This document shows positions 15,651 to 22,893 of a DNA stretch of 42,129 nt, one piece after another (the stretch's first letter is position 1; every line of letters begins with the position of its first letter). The DNA is taken from IMG/VR virus record IMGVR_UViG_3300027754_000187, positions 1 through 42,129 of that record. One strand, given 5' to 3'. Source of the stretch: a virus. Below the pieces are notes generated by a model. That model had not been told where the DNA came from and did no database searches. It worked only from the letters and a program-made list of their open reading frames with translations. The translations under genes were made by a program, and so were the position numbers.

Positions 15651-17141
15651 TTAATAATAAACTTGCTTACGTCTAAAGCTCTTTAGCTCTTCTCGCTCGT
15701 CACTTTCCAGACGCAAAAACCCGCCCTGTCTGAATCTTATCAGCGCTTGGGTGCTTGAGTCCACCAAATCGTCATTCGGCGCATTAGGAAACGCCGCCAT
15801 CTCTTCCACTAATTCAGCCGCCCATCTAGTCTCTGGACACCATACTTTGCCAGATCTAAATAAATCAGATACAGAATTAATCCTCACAAACTTATCATTA
15901 CCTCTGCTCGGAGTGTACTCAGAGACAACAATCCCCATCTGTCTCAACTCAAAGATCAAAGGAGATCCCGCCGCTTTAGCTTCAATTACAAAAGCATCAG
16001 GCTCCCACTCCATATAGTTCTTATATGCCTTTTCCTTCAACTCAGGAAACTCCATCCTCTTCTTAAACGCATCCAACAAAATAATGTTTGCATCATTCTC
16101 GTTTTCGTTTAAATAGAAAACCCCCCAAGTCGTACAGGCCGAGTAGTCACTTCTCTCATTCTTTGTAAAAGCGGTGTCCCAACTCTGGATAATAAATTTA
16201 CAAGGAGGCGGATCCTCTTTCTCCCAGACCTTCCACCACTCCCTCTTAACAATAGCACCCTCTTCACCCGTGGGACTTTGCTGATACTGAGCATTCCACT
16301 TAGACGGTGGTAACTCTTCTCTCAAAGCCTCCAACTGATCCAACGGCCAGAACTCAGGCCATAGAGGTTTTCCACTCGGCATGATCGCAGGAAGTTCAAT
16401 GATCTCCCACTCCTCACCCTTGTCCCTACCCATCGCATCTTTTATAACCCGACCAGTAAGATCCCTATCCCCCCAACGGGTCATCACGATAACAATAGAA
16501 CCACCCGGCTGAAGTCGTTGCCTCGGCCCTGACGTATACCACTCATACACTTTATCGTATACAGACGGATCACTAGCCGCCAATGCCGCCTCCTGCTCTG
16601 AATGCGGATCGTCAATAATCAATAGATCAGCACCCTTACCTGTCACTGTTCCGCCAACACCAATAGCAAAATACTCGCCTCCTCCAGAGGTAGCCCACCT
16701 GCCAGCGGCCTTACTATCCTGTCTGAGATTAACGTTAGGAAATACTTTACTGTACTGTTCACTCCCAACTAAGTTCCTCACCTTACGTCCAAAGCCAACA
16801 GCGAGATCTGCCGTGTTAGAACACTGAATTACTTTCTTCTGCGGATACTTCCCCAAGAACCAGCTCGGTAATAAATAAGAAGCAAACTCCGACTTCGTAT
16901 GACGAGGCGGCATATTAATAATCACCCGCTTAGTCTTCCCCTCCGCAATATCCTCAAACTTCTTAGCCATCAAAGCGTGGTGTCTCCCAGATATAAAACC
17001 CGGCCACATCTCCTTCACATAATCCAAAAACTTGACCTGTGCTTTCTCCCGCTTCACCGCGCCAGCGTACTCATTCACCTTATCCATAAACGACTCATAC
17101 TCCGCAGGATCAAGTTTCTCTATCAGCTCTTCCAACTTCAT
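15651..17141 (-). CDS. Terminase large subunit
   Basis: This 496-residue packaging motor has an N-terminal ATPase with an atypical Walker A, MPPRHTKSE (about 78-85), and a Walker B with the catalytic acidic pair, LLIIDDPHSEQEA (about 173-185). A coupling motif follows (GSIVIVMTRWGDRDLTGRVI). The C-terminal RNase-H-like nuclease has its acidic residues in IIQSWDTAFTKNERSDYSAC and FVIEAKAAGSPLIFELRQMG and in FPNAPNDDLVDSS. It pairs with the small subunit at 17515-18255 and docks on the portal encoded next to it. Length and motif order are standard for the Terminase_6/Terminase_6C type. Confidence 0.95.
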   Translation of the reverse strand: MKLEELIEKLDPAEYESFMDKVNEYAGAVKREKAQVKFLDYVKEMWPGFISGRHHALMAKKFEDIAEGKTKRVIINMPPRHTKSEFASYLLPSWFLGKYPQKKVIQCSNTADLAVGFGRKVRNLVGSEQYSKVFPNVNLRQDSKAAGRWATSGGGEYFAIGVGGTVTGKGADLLIIDDPHSEQEAALAASDPSVYDKVYEWYTSGPRQRLQPGGSIVIVMTRWGDRDLTGRVIKDAMGRDKGEEWEIIELPAIMPSGKPLWPEFWPLDQLEALREELPPSKWNAQYQQSPTGEEGAIVKREWWKVWEKEDPPPCKFIIQSWDTAFTKNERSDYSACTTWGVFYLNENENDANIILLDAFKKRMEFPELKEKAYKNYMEWEPDAFVIEAKAAGSPLIFELRQMGIVVSEYTPSRGNDKFVRINSVSDLFRSGKVWCPETRWAAELVEEMAAFPNAPNDDLVDSSTQALIRFRQGGFLRLESDEREELKSFRRKQVYY

Positions 17142-17145
17142 AGTC

Positions 17146-17367
17146 TTACTCTATATTCCTAAAATTAACATACACAGGCCGAATACTCCTCTTCCCCTCA
17201 ATCCTCTTAACAACTCCTAGATCACACAACCTATCCACAATCTTCTTCGTATTAGCCACGCTACTCTTACTCCTCTGATTCCCTATATCCCTAAGAGTAG
17301 GACTAAACCCATACTTCTTCCACCACTCATCAATGATTAAAAATACCTCATTCTGTACTGGACTCAT
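17146..17367 (-). CDS. LexA-type winged-helix DNA-binding protein
   Basis: I place the start at ATG 17367 (GGAGTGGAA just before it), giving 73 residues beginning MSPVQNEVFLIIDEWWKKYG. This matches the start of LexA-type DNA-binding domains (xxQxEVLxxIxxY...G.sPT). SPTLRDIGNQRSKSSVANTK is the recognition-helix region and GVVKRIEGKRSIRP the wing. It lacks the S24 peptidase half of LexA. The frame is open farther upstream (ATG 17418, TTG 17487). A 20-bp palindrome lies 80 bp upstream of the chosen start, so autoregulation is plausible. It sits inside the terminase gene pair. Confidence 0.7.
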   Translation of the reverse strand: MSPVQNEVFLIIDEWWKKYGFSPTLRDIGNQRSKSSVANTKKIVDRLCDLGVVKRIEGKRSIRPVYVNFRNIE

Positions 17368-17446
17368 TTCCACTCCCATACATTCTTCAAAACTTAACTC
17401 CTTTATCTTAGGAGCCATGCCTCTATTTAATACTATTTTCTTCGAC

Positions 17447-17466
17447 CAATGGAAACGTTTCCATTG
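17447..17466. promoter_or_regulatory. Perfect 20-bp palindrome, candidate operator (site 2 of 6)
   Basis: CAATGGAAACGTTTCCATTG is its own reverse complement. It contains the 14-bp consensus at 17450-17463. It is upstream of the LexA-type gene if that gene starts at 17367 or 17418. On the minus strand its TTTCCA half is followed 17 bases later by TATTAA, a weak promoter-like pair whose -35 would be covered by a bound protein. Confidence 0.6.
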
Positions 17467-17514
17467 CTCTCCCTCTAAAGTTTTCAAAATATATACCCCC
17501 CTACCCCTTTTGTA

Positions 17515-18255
17515 TTATTTTTCATAGGGGGTGGGTTCGCTGTGAGAGGGGGGTGGGTCTTCCATACTGGAAAAATCTTGGGATTGTTCGAGTGGAATAG
17601 TATGTTTAGCGAGGTCGGGAGTCCCGTTTTGGCTTGGGTTGGTGGGGGTCGGGTGGGGTTCGCTGTGGGTGGAATCGGCAAGCTCTGCCAGTAGTTCGTT
17701 GGGGTCTATGGTTTCTATGTCGGTAACATTACCACTAAACATTGTGCGTATCTGTTTAAGTAGTTCTGCTTTGGCATTGTCACTAGATCTAATAATGGTC
17801 GTTTCTCTTCTTTCGGTGAAGGCTGAAACCTCTGTCACAGTTCCTAAAACCTTTGCGCTTGCTACCTTTGTGGCTTGCTTTGCTTCGGGGTCAATCAACA
17901 CGCTAACGAGGGATTGAATGACCAATGCTCTCAAAGCTTCAGGTGTTCTATGTTTCTGCGCCTCTAATGCAAGGGAGAGGGCTTTTGTCTCCGCACTTAT
18001 TCGGGGATCTCTGGCAAGCCTAGAACCCGCATCACCCGCAGTTTTAGGTTTAGCAGTCTTAGAGTAAACCGCTCGGTAGCTACCCGCTTTAGTATTACCC
18101 TTTGCCAACTCTAGGGCGAATGTCTTTTGTTTGTGGGTTAACTCTCTGGAAACGGCTTTCCCTAATATGTCAGCCATTGGGACTTGCTCTAGTCCTTCCC
18201 TTATTTGCTTCCTTGTTAATTTGTGCATGGACTGATTCGCTTCGCTGTTTAACAT
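17515..18255 (-). CDS. Terminase small subunit
   Basis: This 246-residue protein has the small-terminase signature: a LTHKQKTFALELAKGNTKAG segment followed by SYRAVYSKTAKPKTAGDAGS and RLARDPRIS, equivalent to the usual LTxKQxxFxxEYxxxxNxxxAxxxAGYS motif of DNA-binding Terminase_2-type proteins. A helical oligomerisation region follows (LRALVIQSLVSVLIDPEAKQ), then a disordered Pro/Ser/Thr-rich tail from about residue 200. It recognises phage DNA and loads the large subunit. It is the first late gene; its ATG falls almost on the predicted transcription start, so either the mRNA is leaderless or ATG 18228 is used. Confidence 0.85.
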   Translation of the reverse strand: MLNSEANQSMHKLTRKQIREGLEQVPMADILGKAVSRELTHKQKTFALELAKGNTKAGSYRAVYSKTAKPKTAGDAGSRLARDPRISAETKALSLALEAQKHRTPEALRALVIQSLVSVLIDPEAKQATKVASAKVLGTVTEVSAFTERRETTIIRSSDNAKAELLKQIRTMFSGNVTDIETIDPNELLAELADSTHSEPHPTPTNPSQNGTPDLAKHTIPLEQSQDFSSMEDPPPSHSEPTPYEK

Positions 18256-18261
18256 GATCGC

Positions 18262-18290
18262 ATTCTAGGGTAACAAATAGGCAAAATCAA
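18262..18290 (-). promoter_or_regulatory. Sigma-70-like promoter for the late (structural) operon
   Basis: On the minus strand TTGATT (18290-18285) and TAGAAT (18267-18262) are 17 bases apart. The predicted start near 18255 is the first base of the small-terminase ATG. Confidence 0.6.
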
Positions 18291-18355
18291 TCGGTTATGC
18301 AAATCCCATAAAAATAATTGTGGCAAATAATGCGTTTTTTAATACTTTCGCTTGC

Positions 18356-18384
18356 TTGACAGGGTCAACCGATATATCGATACT
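18356..18384 (+). promoter_or_regulatory. Sigma-70-like promoter for the plus-strand accessory operon
   Basis: A consensus -35 TTGACA (18356-18361) is 17 bases from GATACT (18379-18384). The predicted start is near 18391, leaving a 60-nt leader before ATG 18451. A 10-bp palindrome, CGATATATCG (18370-18379), sits between the boxes. Confidence 0.7.
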
Positions 18385-18400
18385 TGCGTTGTAGGTGCTA

Positions 18401-18426
18401 CATGATGCGATCATGTAACAGTTACA
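18401..18426. repeat. Two adjacent inverted repeats in the leader of the accessory operon
   Basis: CATGAT-GCG-ATCATG (18401-18415) overlaps TGTAAC-A-GTTACA (18414-18426). Both lie just after the predicted transcription start, before ATG 18451. They could be repressor sites or a small hairpin in the mRNA leader. Confidence 0.5.
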
Positions 18427-18450
18427 TAAACCCCTAACGAAAGGCACAAC

Positions 18451-18765
18451 ATGAAAACGCAGACGATATTAAACAACCTCACGCTAGAACAGGCTGAGGC
18501 ATGGAACGAGACAAGCGAAAAATATTTATTTGTCGATTATGAAATTGTCTCCCAGTATGGAATCAGTCTAAACAGCTTGCCAAATAACAATCTGCTAGAA
18601 GCCATTGAACGCAAATTCGAGAAACTTTTAGGCAATAGAGCAATTCCCCTGACTTATGACCAATGGCAAGAAATTGCCCGTTCTATGCAATGGGCGGAAG
18701 ATTTACCCCAATGGGATAAAGACCACGACAGAACACCGACCCCCGTAACTTGGCTAACTATTTGA
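18451..18765 (+). CDS. First gene of the accessory operon, unknown
   Basis: This 104-residue, acidic, soluble protein (NLTLEQAEAWNETSEKYLFV; YDQWQEIARSMQWAEDLPQW) has ATG 18451 behind AACGAAAGGCACAAC. It is directly under the strong promoter and is followed by a UUCG hairpin, so it is probably made in excess over the genes after it. No known family recognised. First-in-operon early phage genes are often host-takeover or anti-defence proteins, but nothing in the sequence shows which. Confidence 0.7.
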   Translation: MKTQTILNNLTLEQAEAWNETSEKYLFVDYEIVSQYGISLNSLPNNNLLEAIERKFEKLLGNRAIPLTYDQWQEIARSMQWAEDLPQWDKDHDRTPTPVTWLTI

Positions 18766-18775
18766 ATGGGTCAAT

Positions 18776-18799
18776 CTAAGCCCCTTCGGGGGGTTTAGG
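18776..18799 (+). terminator. UUCG hairpin after the first accessory gene
   Basis: CTAAG-CCCC-TTCG-GGGG-GTTTAG forms a very stable UUCG-capped stem just after the stop at 18765. Only a short T run follows, so partial termination or mRNA stabilisation is more likely than full termination. Confidence 0.55.
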
Positions 18800-18813
18800 T
18801 GGAAACATTACCA
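18800..18813. promoter_or_regulatory. Near-match to the genome palindrome, upstream of 18831
   Basis: TGGAAACATTACCA differs from TGGWAACGTTWCCA at one position. It lies between the UUCG hairpin and the Shine-Dalgarno of the next gene, a good place for an operator. Confidence 0.35.
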
Positions 18814-18830
18814 ACCACGAAAGGGAAACT

Positions 18831-19130
18831 ATGACAGTAATCAAAATTGGGCATTCGGCTTACAAAGGAACTAATGCGCTTCGCTTCTGCTTTAGTAGGG
18901 CGCAAGCTGTGCGGGTTTTATGTAATCGGGGAATGAAACGCACGCAAGCCCGCCTAGCTATTAAAGCCCTAACAGCCAAGCAAATAGGTTGCATAACGAT
19001 CAATTATGAGATCTGCGAACTGGCAGACATGACCGAAATATTAAGCAATCCCGACCTCAGAAAACAACACGGCTTTTATGCGACTACAAAGGAAATCAAA
19101 GCCACTTGGAAAAACGCACCCGAACTTTGA
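18831..19130 (+). CDS. Small basic protein, unknown
   Basis: This 99-residue basic protein (NALRFCFSRAQAVRVLCNRG; MKRTQARLAIKALTAKQIGC) looks alpha-helical and could bind nucleic acid. RBS AAAGGGAAACT precedes ATG. It is the first gene after the attenuator-like hairpin. No family recognised. Confidence 0.65.
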   Translation: MTVIKIGHSAYKGTNALRFCFSRAQAVRVLCNRGMKRTQARLAIKALTAKQIGCITINYEICELADMTEILSNPDLRKQHGFYATTKEIKATWKNAPEL

Positions 19131-19140
19131 AAGGTAAACC

Positions 19141-19347
19141 ATGAAAACATATTGCAAGCGAATACTGGCAAAAGCGCAAAAGGAATTAGACGCACCCCGC
19201 CCTTTGGGTTATGTCCTAACCAATGCCGAATACAAACGCAGACTGTATTTAATCAATCATGAAAAAGACCTCGCCCGCTTCGCTTTAGGGTTAGAGATAA
19301 CCACAGCCGAGCCACTCGAAACTTTACAGGCGGAACTCTTCGCATGA
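19141..19347 (+). CDS. Small helical protein, unknown
   Basis: This 68-residue charged helical protein (CKRILAKAQKELDAPRPLGY; EYKRRLYLINHEKDLARFAL) is introduced by a 20-bp junction, TTTGAAAGGTAAACCATGAA, repeated exactly before the gene at 21341. It overlaps the next gene by ATGA. Function unknown. Confidence 0.6.
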   Translation: MKTYCKRILAKAQKELDAPRPLGYVLTNAEYKRRLYLINHEKDLARFALGLEITTAEPLETLQAELFA

Positions 19348-19754
19348 TTTACTTAATCGCTTGCAGTAGCAAAAAAGGCACTATGCCCACGCAAGCCCGT
19401 GATTTGTATCAGGGTCAAGCCTTCAAATTCTCTCGCCAACTGGCAGAAAAGACAGGCGCAGATTATTGGATTCTCTCGGCTTTGCATGGGTTAGTTCGCC
19501 CCGAAGAAAAGATCGCACCTTATGACATTTATTTAGGTGGCATGACCAAGGCACAGCGAACCTCATGGGCAATTAAAACCGCCCAACAAATCAAACGGGC
19601 GGGACTGACTGACAGCCCCGTCACCTTCCTAGCGGGCGGGCTGTATGCCGAGCCACTAGCGCAAATCTTCACCCACGCAAATCGCCCACTTGCGGGAATG
19701 GGAATCGGGCAACAACTCAGCTATTTAAAAAACCAACTGGAAGGGAAAGCATGA
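19344..19754 (+). CDS. DUF6884-like protein
   Basis: This 136-residue protein has a pattern I know from phage and plasmid DUF6884-type proteins: IYLIACSSKKG at the start, ARDLYQGQAFKFSRQLAEKT, then DYWILSALHGLVRPEEKIAP with YDIYLGGMTKAQR, and a C-terminal VTFLAGGLYAEPL. The layout is of a small Rossmann-like domain with conserved Cys8, Lys and the LSAxHGLVxP loop. The activity is not established; a nucleotide-related role has been suspected from the fold. It is coupled to both neighbours by ATGA overlaps. Confidence 0.7.
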   Translation: MIYLIACSSKKGTMPTQARDLYQGQAFKFSRQLAEKTGADYWILSALHGLVRPEEKIAPYDIYLGGMTKAQRTSWAIKTAQQIKRAGLTDSPVTFLAGGLYAEPLAQIFTHANRPLAGMGIGQQLSYLKNQLEGKA

Positions 19755-19978
19755 AAACAGCAACATTACTAATTTACACCCCGCTTGGAACTACTGGCAT
19801 TTGTGTGGCAGTAATTTACAGACGCAACCAACTACAAGACTTTTTAGGACACAAAGCCGACCTACAAAGCCTTTTAGAAAAAGCCATTGTTTACCTAGAA
19901 AACCAAAAATTTACCCGCTTGAAGGTAAACGGCAAGATTTACAACTTTAAAGACTTTTTAATGAAAGGCACAGCATGA
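19751..19978 (+). CDS. Small protein, unknown
   Basis: This 75-residue protein (LIYTPLGTTGICVAVIYRRN; TRLKVNGKIYNFKDFLM) is mixed alpha/beta and weakly basic. It starts at a GCATGA junction, where the upstream product ends in Ala and the stop and start overlap, and it ends in the same junction. No family recognised. Confidence 0.6.
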   Translation: MKTATLLIYTPLGTTGICVAVIYRRNQLQDFLGHKADLQSLLEKAIVYLENQKFTRLKVNGKIYNFKDFLMKGTA

Positions 19979-20160
19979 AAACCATCACAGTCAAAATAAA
20001 ACAGGTCTACGGCAATACAGTCGCATACCCCGTGTGCGAACAATCCCGACTACTGGCACAGCTTGCGGGAACTACCACGCTAACCATTCAAGCCCTTAAA
20101 ACCATCAAAGCATTAGGCTTTGAAGTAATTCAAGAAACCCACCAACTGCAAGGAATCTAA
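19975..20160 (+). CDS. Small protein, unknown
   Basis: This 61-residue protein (ITVKIKQVYGNTVAYPVCEQ; SRLLAQLAGTTTLTIQALKT) has a beta start and helical end. It is coupled upstream by GCATGA. No family recognised. Confidence 0.6.
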   Translation: MKTITVKIKQVYGNTVAYPVCEQSRLLAQLAGTTTLTIQALKTIKALGFEVIQETHQLQGI

Positions 20161-20163
20161 ACC

Positions 20164-20334
20164 ATGAAACTATTAAACGGGATCGCCCTAGTCGCTTCGC
20201 TGTATTTATTCCCATTAACTTTTTTTGGGTTTATCTATCACGCTTTTACGGGCTTGCAAGCCCTTGTTTTAATCGGGTTTAGCCTGATCGCTTCATTCTA
20301 TTTCGCCCATCAAGTAACTATCCACAAGGACTAA
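20164..20334 (+). CDS. Small membrane protein, two transmembrane helices
   Basis: A 56-residue frame starts at ATG 20164 (MKLLNGIALVASLYLFPLTF) three bases after the previous stop. It is almost entirely hydrophobic: residues 4-27 and 29-49 (TGLQALVLIGFSLIASFYFA) form two membrane helices, with a short polar end (HQVTIHKD). A tiny two-helix inner-membrane protein in an early operon could act on host envelope or superinfection; a holin is less likely in this position. Function unknown. Confidence 0.65.
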   Translation: MKLLNGIALVASLYLFPLTFFGFIYHAFTGLQALVLIGFSLIASFYFAHQVTIHKD

Positions 20335-20339
20335 ACACC

Positions 20340-20837
20340 ATGCAATTACTATCCAAAATTTTAGGTGACGCAGACCATTTGCCCGAACTTTACAAAACGA
20401 GTTGGCATTACAACCCGAAAGAATCGGCACAAAAAAACCTAGAAGGTCGCACCCATTATGTCGAACCCTCTACGCTTCGCTACTTTAACTCTCGCATTGT
20501 CTCGGCTTTGCCAGTAACAAACGGGGCTTTTTTTAAGATTGTCGAATCACTAAGCCTAGACCACAACAACACAAAACGGGGCTTTCGGGCTGTTCTTTTC
20601 GACATTTTTGGAACTGTGGTCTATCGCCCCGACCTAGACCAATGTTTTACAAGCACAGAAAAAGCTAATAAAGGGTTTTTTTGGTGGTTTGAAACCTTTA
20701 ACGAATTCGAGCATTATCACAATGCAATTACTTGGAAACTTCAAAAGGTGGAAAAAGAACAAATGCAACTAGCCGAGGTTTTGCAGACCTTGAACCAAAT
20801 ACCCTACACCCTTACAGAAGAGGAACTTACAGCATGA
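20340..20837 (+). CDS. Conserved-looking phage protein, unknown
   Basis: This 165-residue soluble protein (LPELYKTSWHYNPKESAQKN; FRAVLFDIFGTVVYRPDLDQ) is rich in aromatic residues, including KGFFWWFETFNEFEHYHNAI. It begins 5 bases after the membrane-protein gene and ends in a GCATGA junction. The VLFDIFGTV string resembles a haloacid-dehalogenase motif I (DxDGT) but has Ile and Phe where the second Asp belongs, so I do not call it HAD. Function unknown. Confidence 0.65.
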   Translation: MQLLSKILGDADHLPELYKTSWHYNPKESAQKNLEGRTHYVEPSTLRYFNSRIVSALPVTNGAFFKIVESLSLDHNNTKRGFRAVLFDIFGTVVYRPDLDQCFTSTEKANKGFFWWFETFNEFEHYHNAITWKLQKVEKEQMQLAEVLQTLNQIPYTLTEEELTA

Positions 20838-21040
20838 AACCGCAATTTTTATTCTATTTTGAACACGAACCCGAAAGGGTTGCAGTAGATGACCGACAGC
20901 GCACAGCCCGTATGCTTCGCAGTTACCGCAACAAGCCCGCAGACTATCAGATCACCCGCACAGCCCCGAATTCTTACAGCGTAAGGGTTAAGGGTTTCCC
21001 CAGTCCCATCATCATTCATTCACAGGAAAACATAGCATGA
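20834..21040 (+). CDS. Small basic protein, unknown
   Basis: The start is ATG 20834, overlapping the upstream stop (GCATGA), giving 68 residues; longer frames begin inside the previous gene. The protein is Arg-rich (RVAVDDRQRTARMLRSYRNK) with a beta-like end (SYSVRVKGFPSPIIIH). No family recognised. Confidence 0.6.
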   Translation: MKPQFLFYFEHEPERVAVDDRQRTARMLRSYRNKPADYQITRTAPNSYSVRVKGFPSPIIIHSQENIA

Positions 21041-21330
21041 AATTACAACTAGACAACGACCCCGAAGTGTATCTATCGGGAAGTGGTGAAAAGTGGACAA
21101 TTATTTGTCAGGGTTCGCCCCTTTGCGACTACAAAAAAACAGCTTTTGAAGCCCTAGCAGTAGCCAAAGAATTCAAGATGCAACCGCACTCTTTTTACTG
21201 GGACTCTACCGAACTGGCATTTATGCCCCGCTCAGATGTAGACCATTTTCAAGCAGACGAGGCACAAGCCTTCACCCTTACACACTCGCCTAGCCCCGCC
21301 CCTAAAGACACAACCCGCCCCCTATTTTGA
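21037..21330 (+). CDS. Small acidic protein, unknown
   Basis: This 97-residue protein (LQLDNDPEVYLSGSGEKWTI; AFEALAVAKEFKMQPHSFYW) has a beta-hairpin-like start and a Pro-rich end (SPSPAPKDTTRPLF). It is coupled upstream by a GCATGA junction. No family recognised. Confidence 0.6.
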   Translation: MKLQLDNDPEVYLSGSGEKWTIICQGSPLCDYKKTAFEALAVAKEFKMQPHSFYWDSTELAFMPRSDVDHFQADEAQAFTLTHSPSPAPKDTTRPLF

Positions 21331-21340
21331 AAGGTAAACC

Positions 21341-21538
21341 ATGAACAATAACCCAATGATCGCCTACCACGCCCGCAAAGATAATACGGGATGGCGGGAG
21401 GTATGCCGATACCCCGCCAACTGGGAAGGATGGCACAGCTTTGATAAATCCATGATCGAAGAACTATTGACCAAAGGTGAAAGCGTTGTCACTTGCGGAT
21501 GGAATATGTATCAGGTATTGAAGGAATCCACACAATGA
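21341..21538 (+). CDS. Small protein, unknown
   Basis: This 65-residue protein (YHARKDNTGWREVCRYPANW; SVVTCGWNMYQVLKESTQ) is rich in Trp and Tyr. It follows the same 20-bp junction, TTTGAAAGGTAAACCATGAA, as the gene at 19141. It overlaps the next gene by ATGA. Function unknown. Confidence 0.6.
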   Translation: MNNNPMIAYHARKDNTGWREVCRYPANWEGWHSFDKSMIEELLTKGESVVTCGWNMYQVLKESTQ

Positions 21539-21732
21539 ACCACGCACCCGCACAATACATAAATGCGGGTTATTCCTACGAGTTAGGAAGAACCCCCGCC
21601 CAATCCCTCCGCACCATGCTAGAGGCTGAGAGCCTAGAAGATCGCACCGAAGCCCGCCAACTGATAGAAACTGGCAGAAAAGAGGCACGAAACCGCCCAA
21701 GTCATACGCTATCAGAAGGAAAAAACCGATAG
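21535..21732 (+). CDS. Small charged protein, unknown
   Basis: I use ATG 21535, overlapping the upstream TGA, giving 65 residues. The protein is hydrophilic and helical (TPAQSLRTMLEAESLEDRTE; ARQLIETGRKEARNRPS). An 85-bp gap with a palindrome-like site (TGGAAACGATTACCA, 21744-21758) follows. No family recognised. Confidence 0.55.
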   Translation: MNHAPAQYINAGYSYELGRTPAQSLRTMLEAESLEDRTEARQLIETGRKEARNRPSHTLSEGKNR

Positions 21733-21817
21733 AAAAATAAAATTGGAAACGATTACCACAACCCACAATATACCTGATATATTTCCCTTCCCACTAACAC
21801 CTAGAAAGGTAAACAAA

Positions 21818-21985
21818 ATGAACGCATACCAAGCCAACGGCTTCAGAGATCGCAAAGACTATTTGGAATCGCTTTGTGAAGAATACGACCGCACGATTGT
21901 GCTAACACTGGCAGATTTGCTAGGGCAATCAGAAGATTTTGATGGATTAGTTACCAGTTTAGAAGATTATTCAGAAGGATATTAA
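21818..21985 (+). CDS. Small acidic protein, unknown
   Basis: The start is ATG 21818 behind AGAAAGGTAAACAAA, giving 55 residues; the longer upstream frame lacks a ribosome site. The protein is acidic (RKDYLESLCEEYDRTIVLTL; FDGLVTSLEDYSEGY). The 21733-21817 gap holds a palindrome-like site. Function unknown. Confidence 0.6.
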   Translation: MNAYQANGFRDRKDYLESLCEEYDRTIVLTLADLLGQSEDFDGLVTSLEDYSEGY

Positions 21986-21987
21986 CA

Positions 21988-22311
21988 ATGAAACTATTTA
22001 AAAACCCACGGGGGAACTGGGCTTGCGAATCGCAGATCGATCTAACAGACGATTTGGTTTTGATCATTCACACGACCAAAAGATTTTCGGGAAACCTAGT
22101 CACCACGGCACAAGTAGCCAAGTTGGAAACAAATGGGTGGACTTCACACAAACCATTCTCCGACTTCAATAAAACGCTAATCAGCGAATCACGCAAAGCC
22201 ACGCAAAAAGCCACTAAGGAACAGCACGAAAGGGTTTTTAGTGACCTAGACACATGGCAAGAACTCAGATATCAAGCCATTGATTTTTACAACCAACCCG
22301 CAACTATTTAA
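21988..22311 (+). CDS. Small protein, unknown
   Basis: This 107-residue protein starts with beta-type sequence (MKLFKNPRGNWACESQIDLT; DDLVLIIHTTKRFSGNLVTT) and ends helical (SESRKATQKATKEQHERVFS). It begins two bases after the previous stop. No family recognised. Confidence 0.65.
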   Translation: MKLFKNPRGNWACESQIDLTDDLVLIIHTTKRFSGNLVTTAQVAKLETNGWTSHKPFSDFNKTLISESRKATQKATKEQHERVFSDLDTWQELRYQAIDFYNQPATI

Positions 22312-22323
22312 GGAGAAACCATC

Positions 22324-22893
22324 ATGCCAAATTGGTGCAACAACGAATTAACTATTTCCCATCCCGACAAAGCCATGATCGACCGAGCAATAAATGCTTG
22401 GAATACTGGCAGATTTTTAGATGAATTTATCCCTGTGCCATTCGACCTAAAAGAAACCATCAAAGGTTTTTTAGGTGGTAATGATCAGAAGGAACTGGAA
22501 GAAAAGCAGAGGCGCAATGTAGAGCAATACGGATACGCAACATGGTGGGACTATTGCGTAAACGAATGGGGAACTAAGTGGGATATCGGCAAGAGCCAAG
22601 ACTACGACAACGAGCCAACCATTCTCAGCGATAACAGCTTCCATGTTTACTTTGATTCCGCATGGTCGCCCCCTGTAAATGCTTATTACAAATTAGTGGA
22701 CATGGGTTTCAAGATCGAAGCCTATTACTTTGAAGGTGGTATCGGTTTTTGGGGAGAGTTTAAAGATGGTGAAGACCACGAATTTAGCGCAACCAGTTAC
22801 GAAAGAATACCGACCGACATACGGGAAATGTTCGGCATTGAACCGCCCGAAGATGAAGAGGAAAACGAAGAAGTGAAGGAGATCCAAGAATGA
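22324..22893 (+). CDS. Api92-like protein (DUF1281/YubB ferredoxin-like fold)
   Basis: This 189-residue protein begins MPNWCNNELTISHPDKAMID, the hallmark start of the Api92/YubB family. It has FIPVPFDLKET, WWDYCVNEWGTKWDIGKSQD, FDSAWSPPVNAYYKLVDMGF and YYFEGGIGFWGEFKDGE, matching the usual WGTKWD...FxTAWSPP...G.....Y.E.G..F.G order. The C-terminus is Glu-rich. The family is common on phages, plasmids and integrative elements beside anti-restriction genes; its biochemical function is not known to me. RBS AAGGAGAAACCATC. Confidence 0.85.
   Translation: MPNWCNNELTISHPDKAMIDRAINAWNTGRFLDEFIPVPFDLKETIKGFLGGNDQKELEEKQRRNVEQYGYATWWDYCVNEWGTKWDIGKSQDYDNEPTILSDNSFHVYFDSAWSPPVNAYYKLVDMGFKIEAYYFEGGIGFWGEFKDGEDHEFSATSYERIPTDIREMFGIEPPEDEEENEEVKEIQE

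Noticed and set aside
20340-20837. HAD-family phosphatase
   Set aside because: VLFDIFGTV resembles motif I but lacks the second catalytic Asp, and no motif II-IV is seen.
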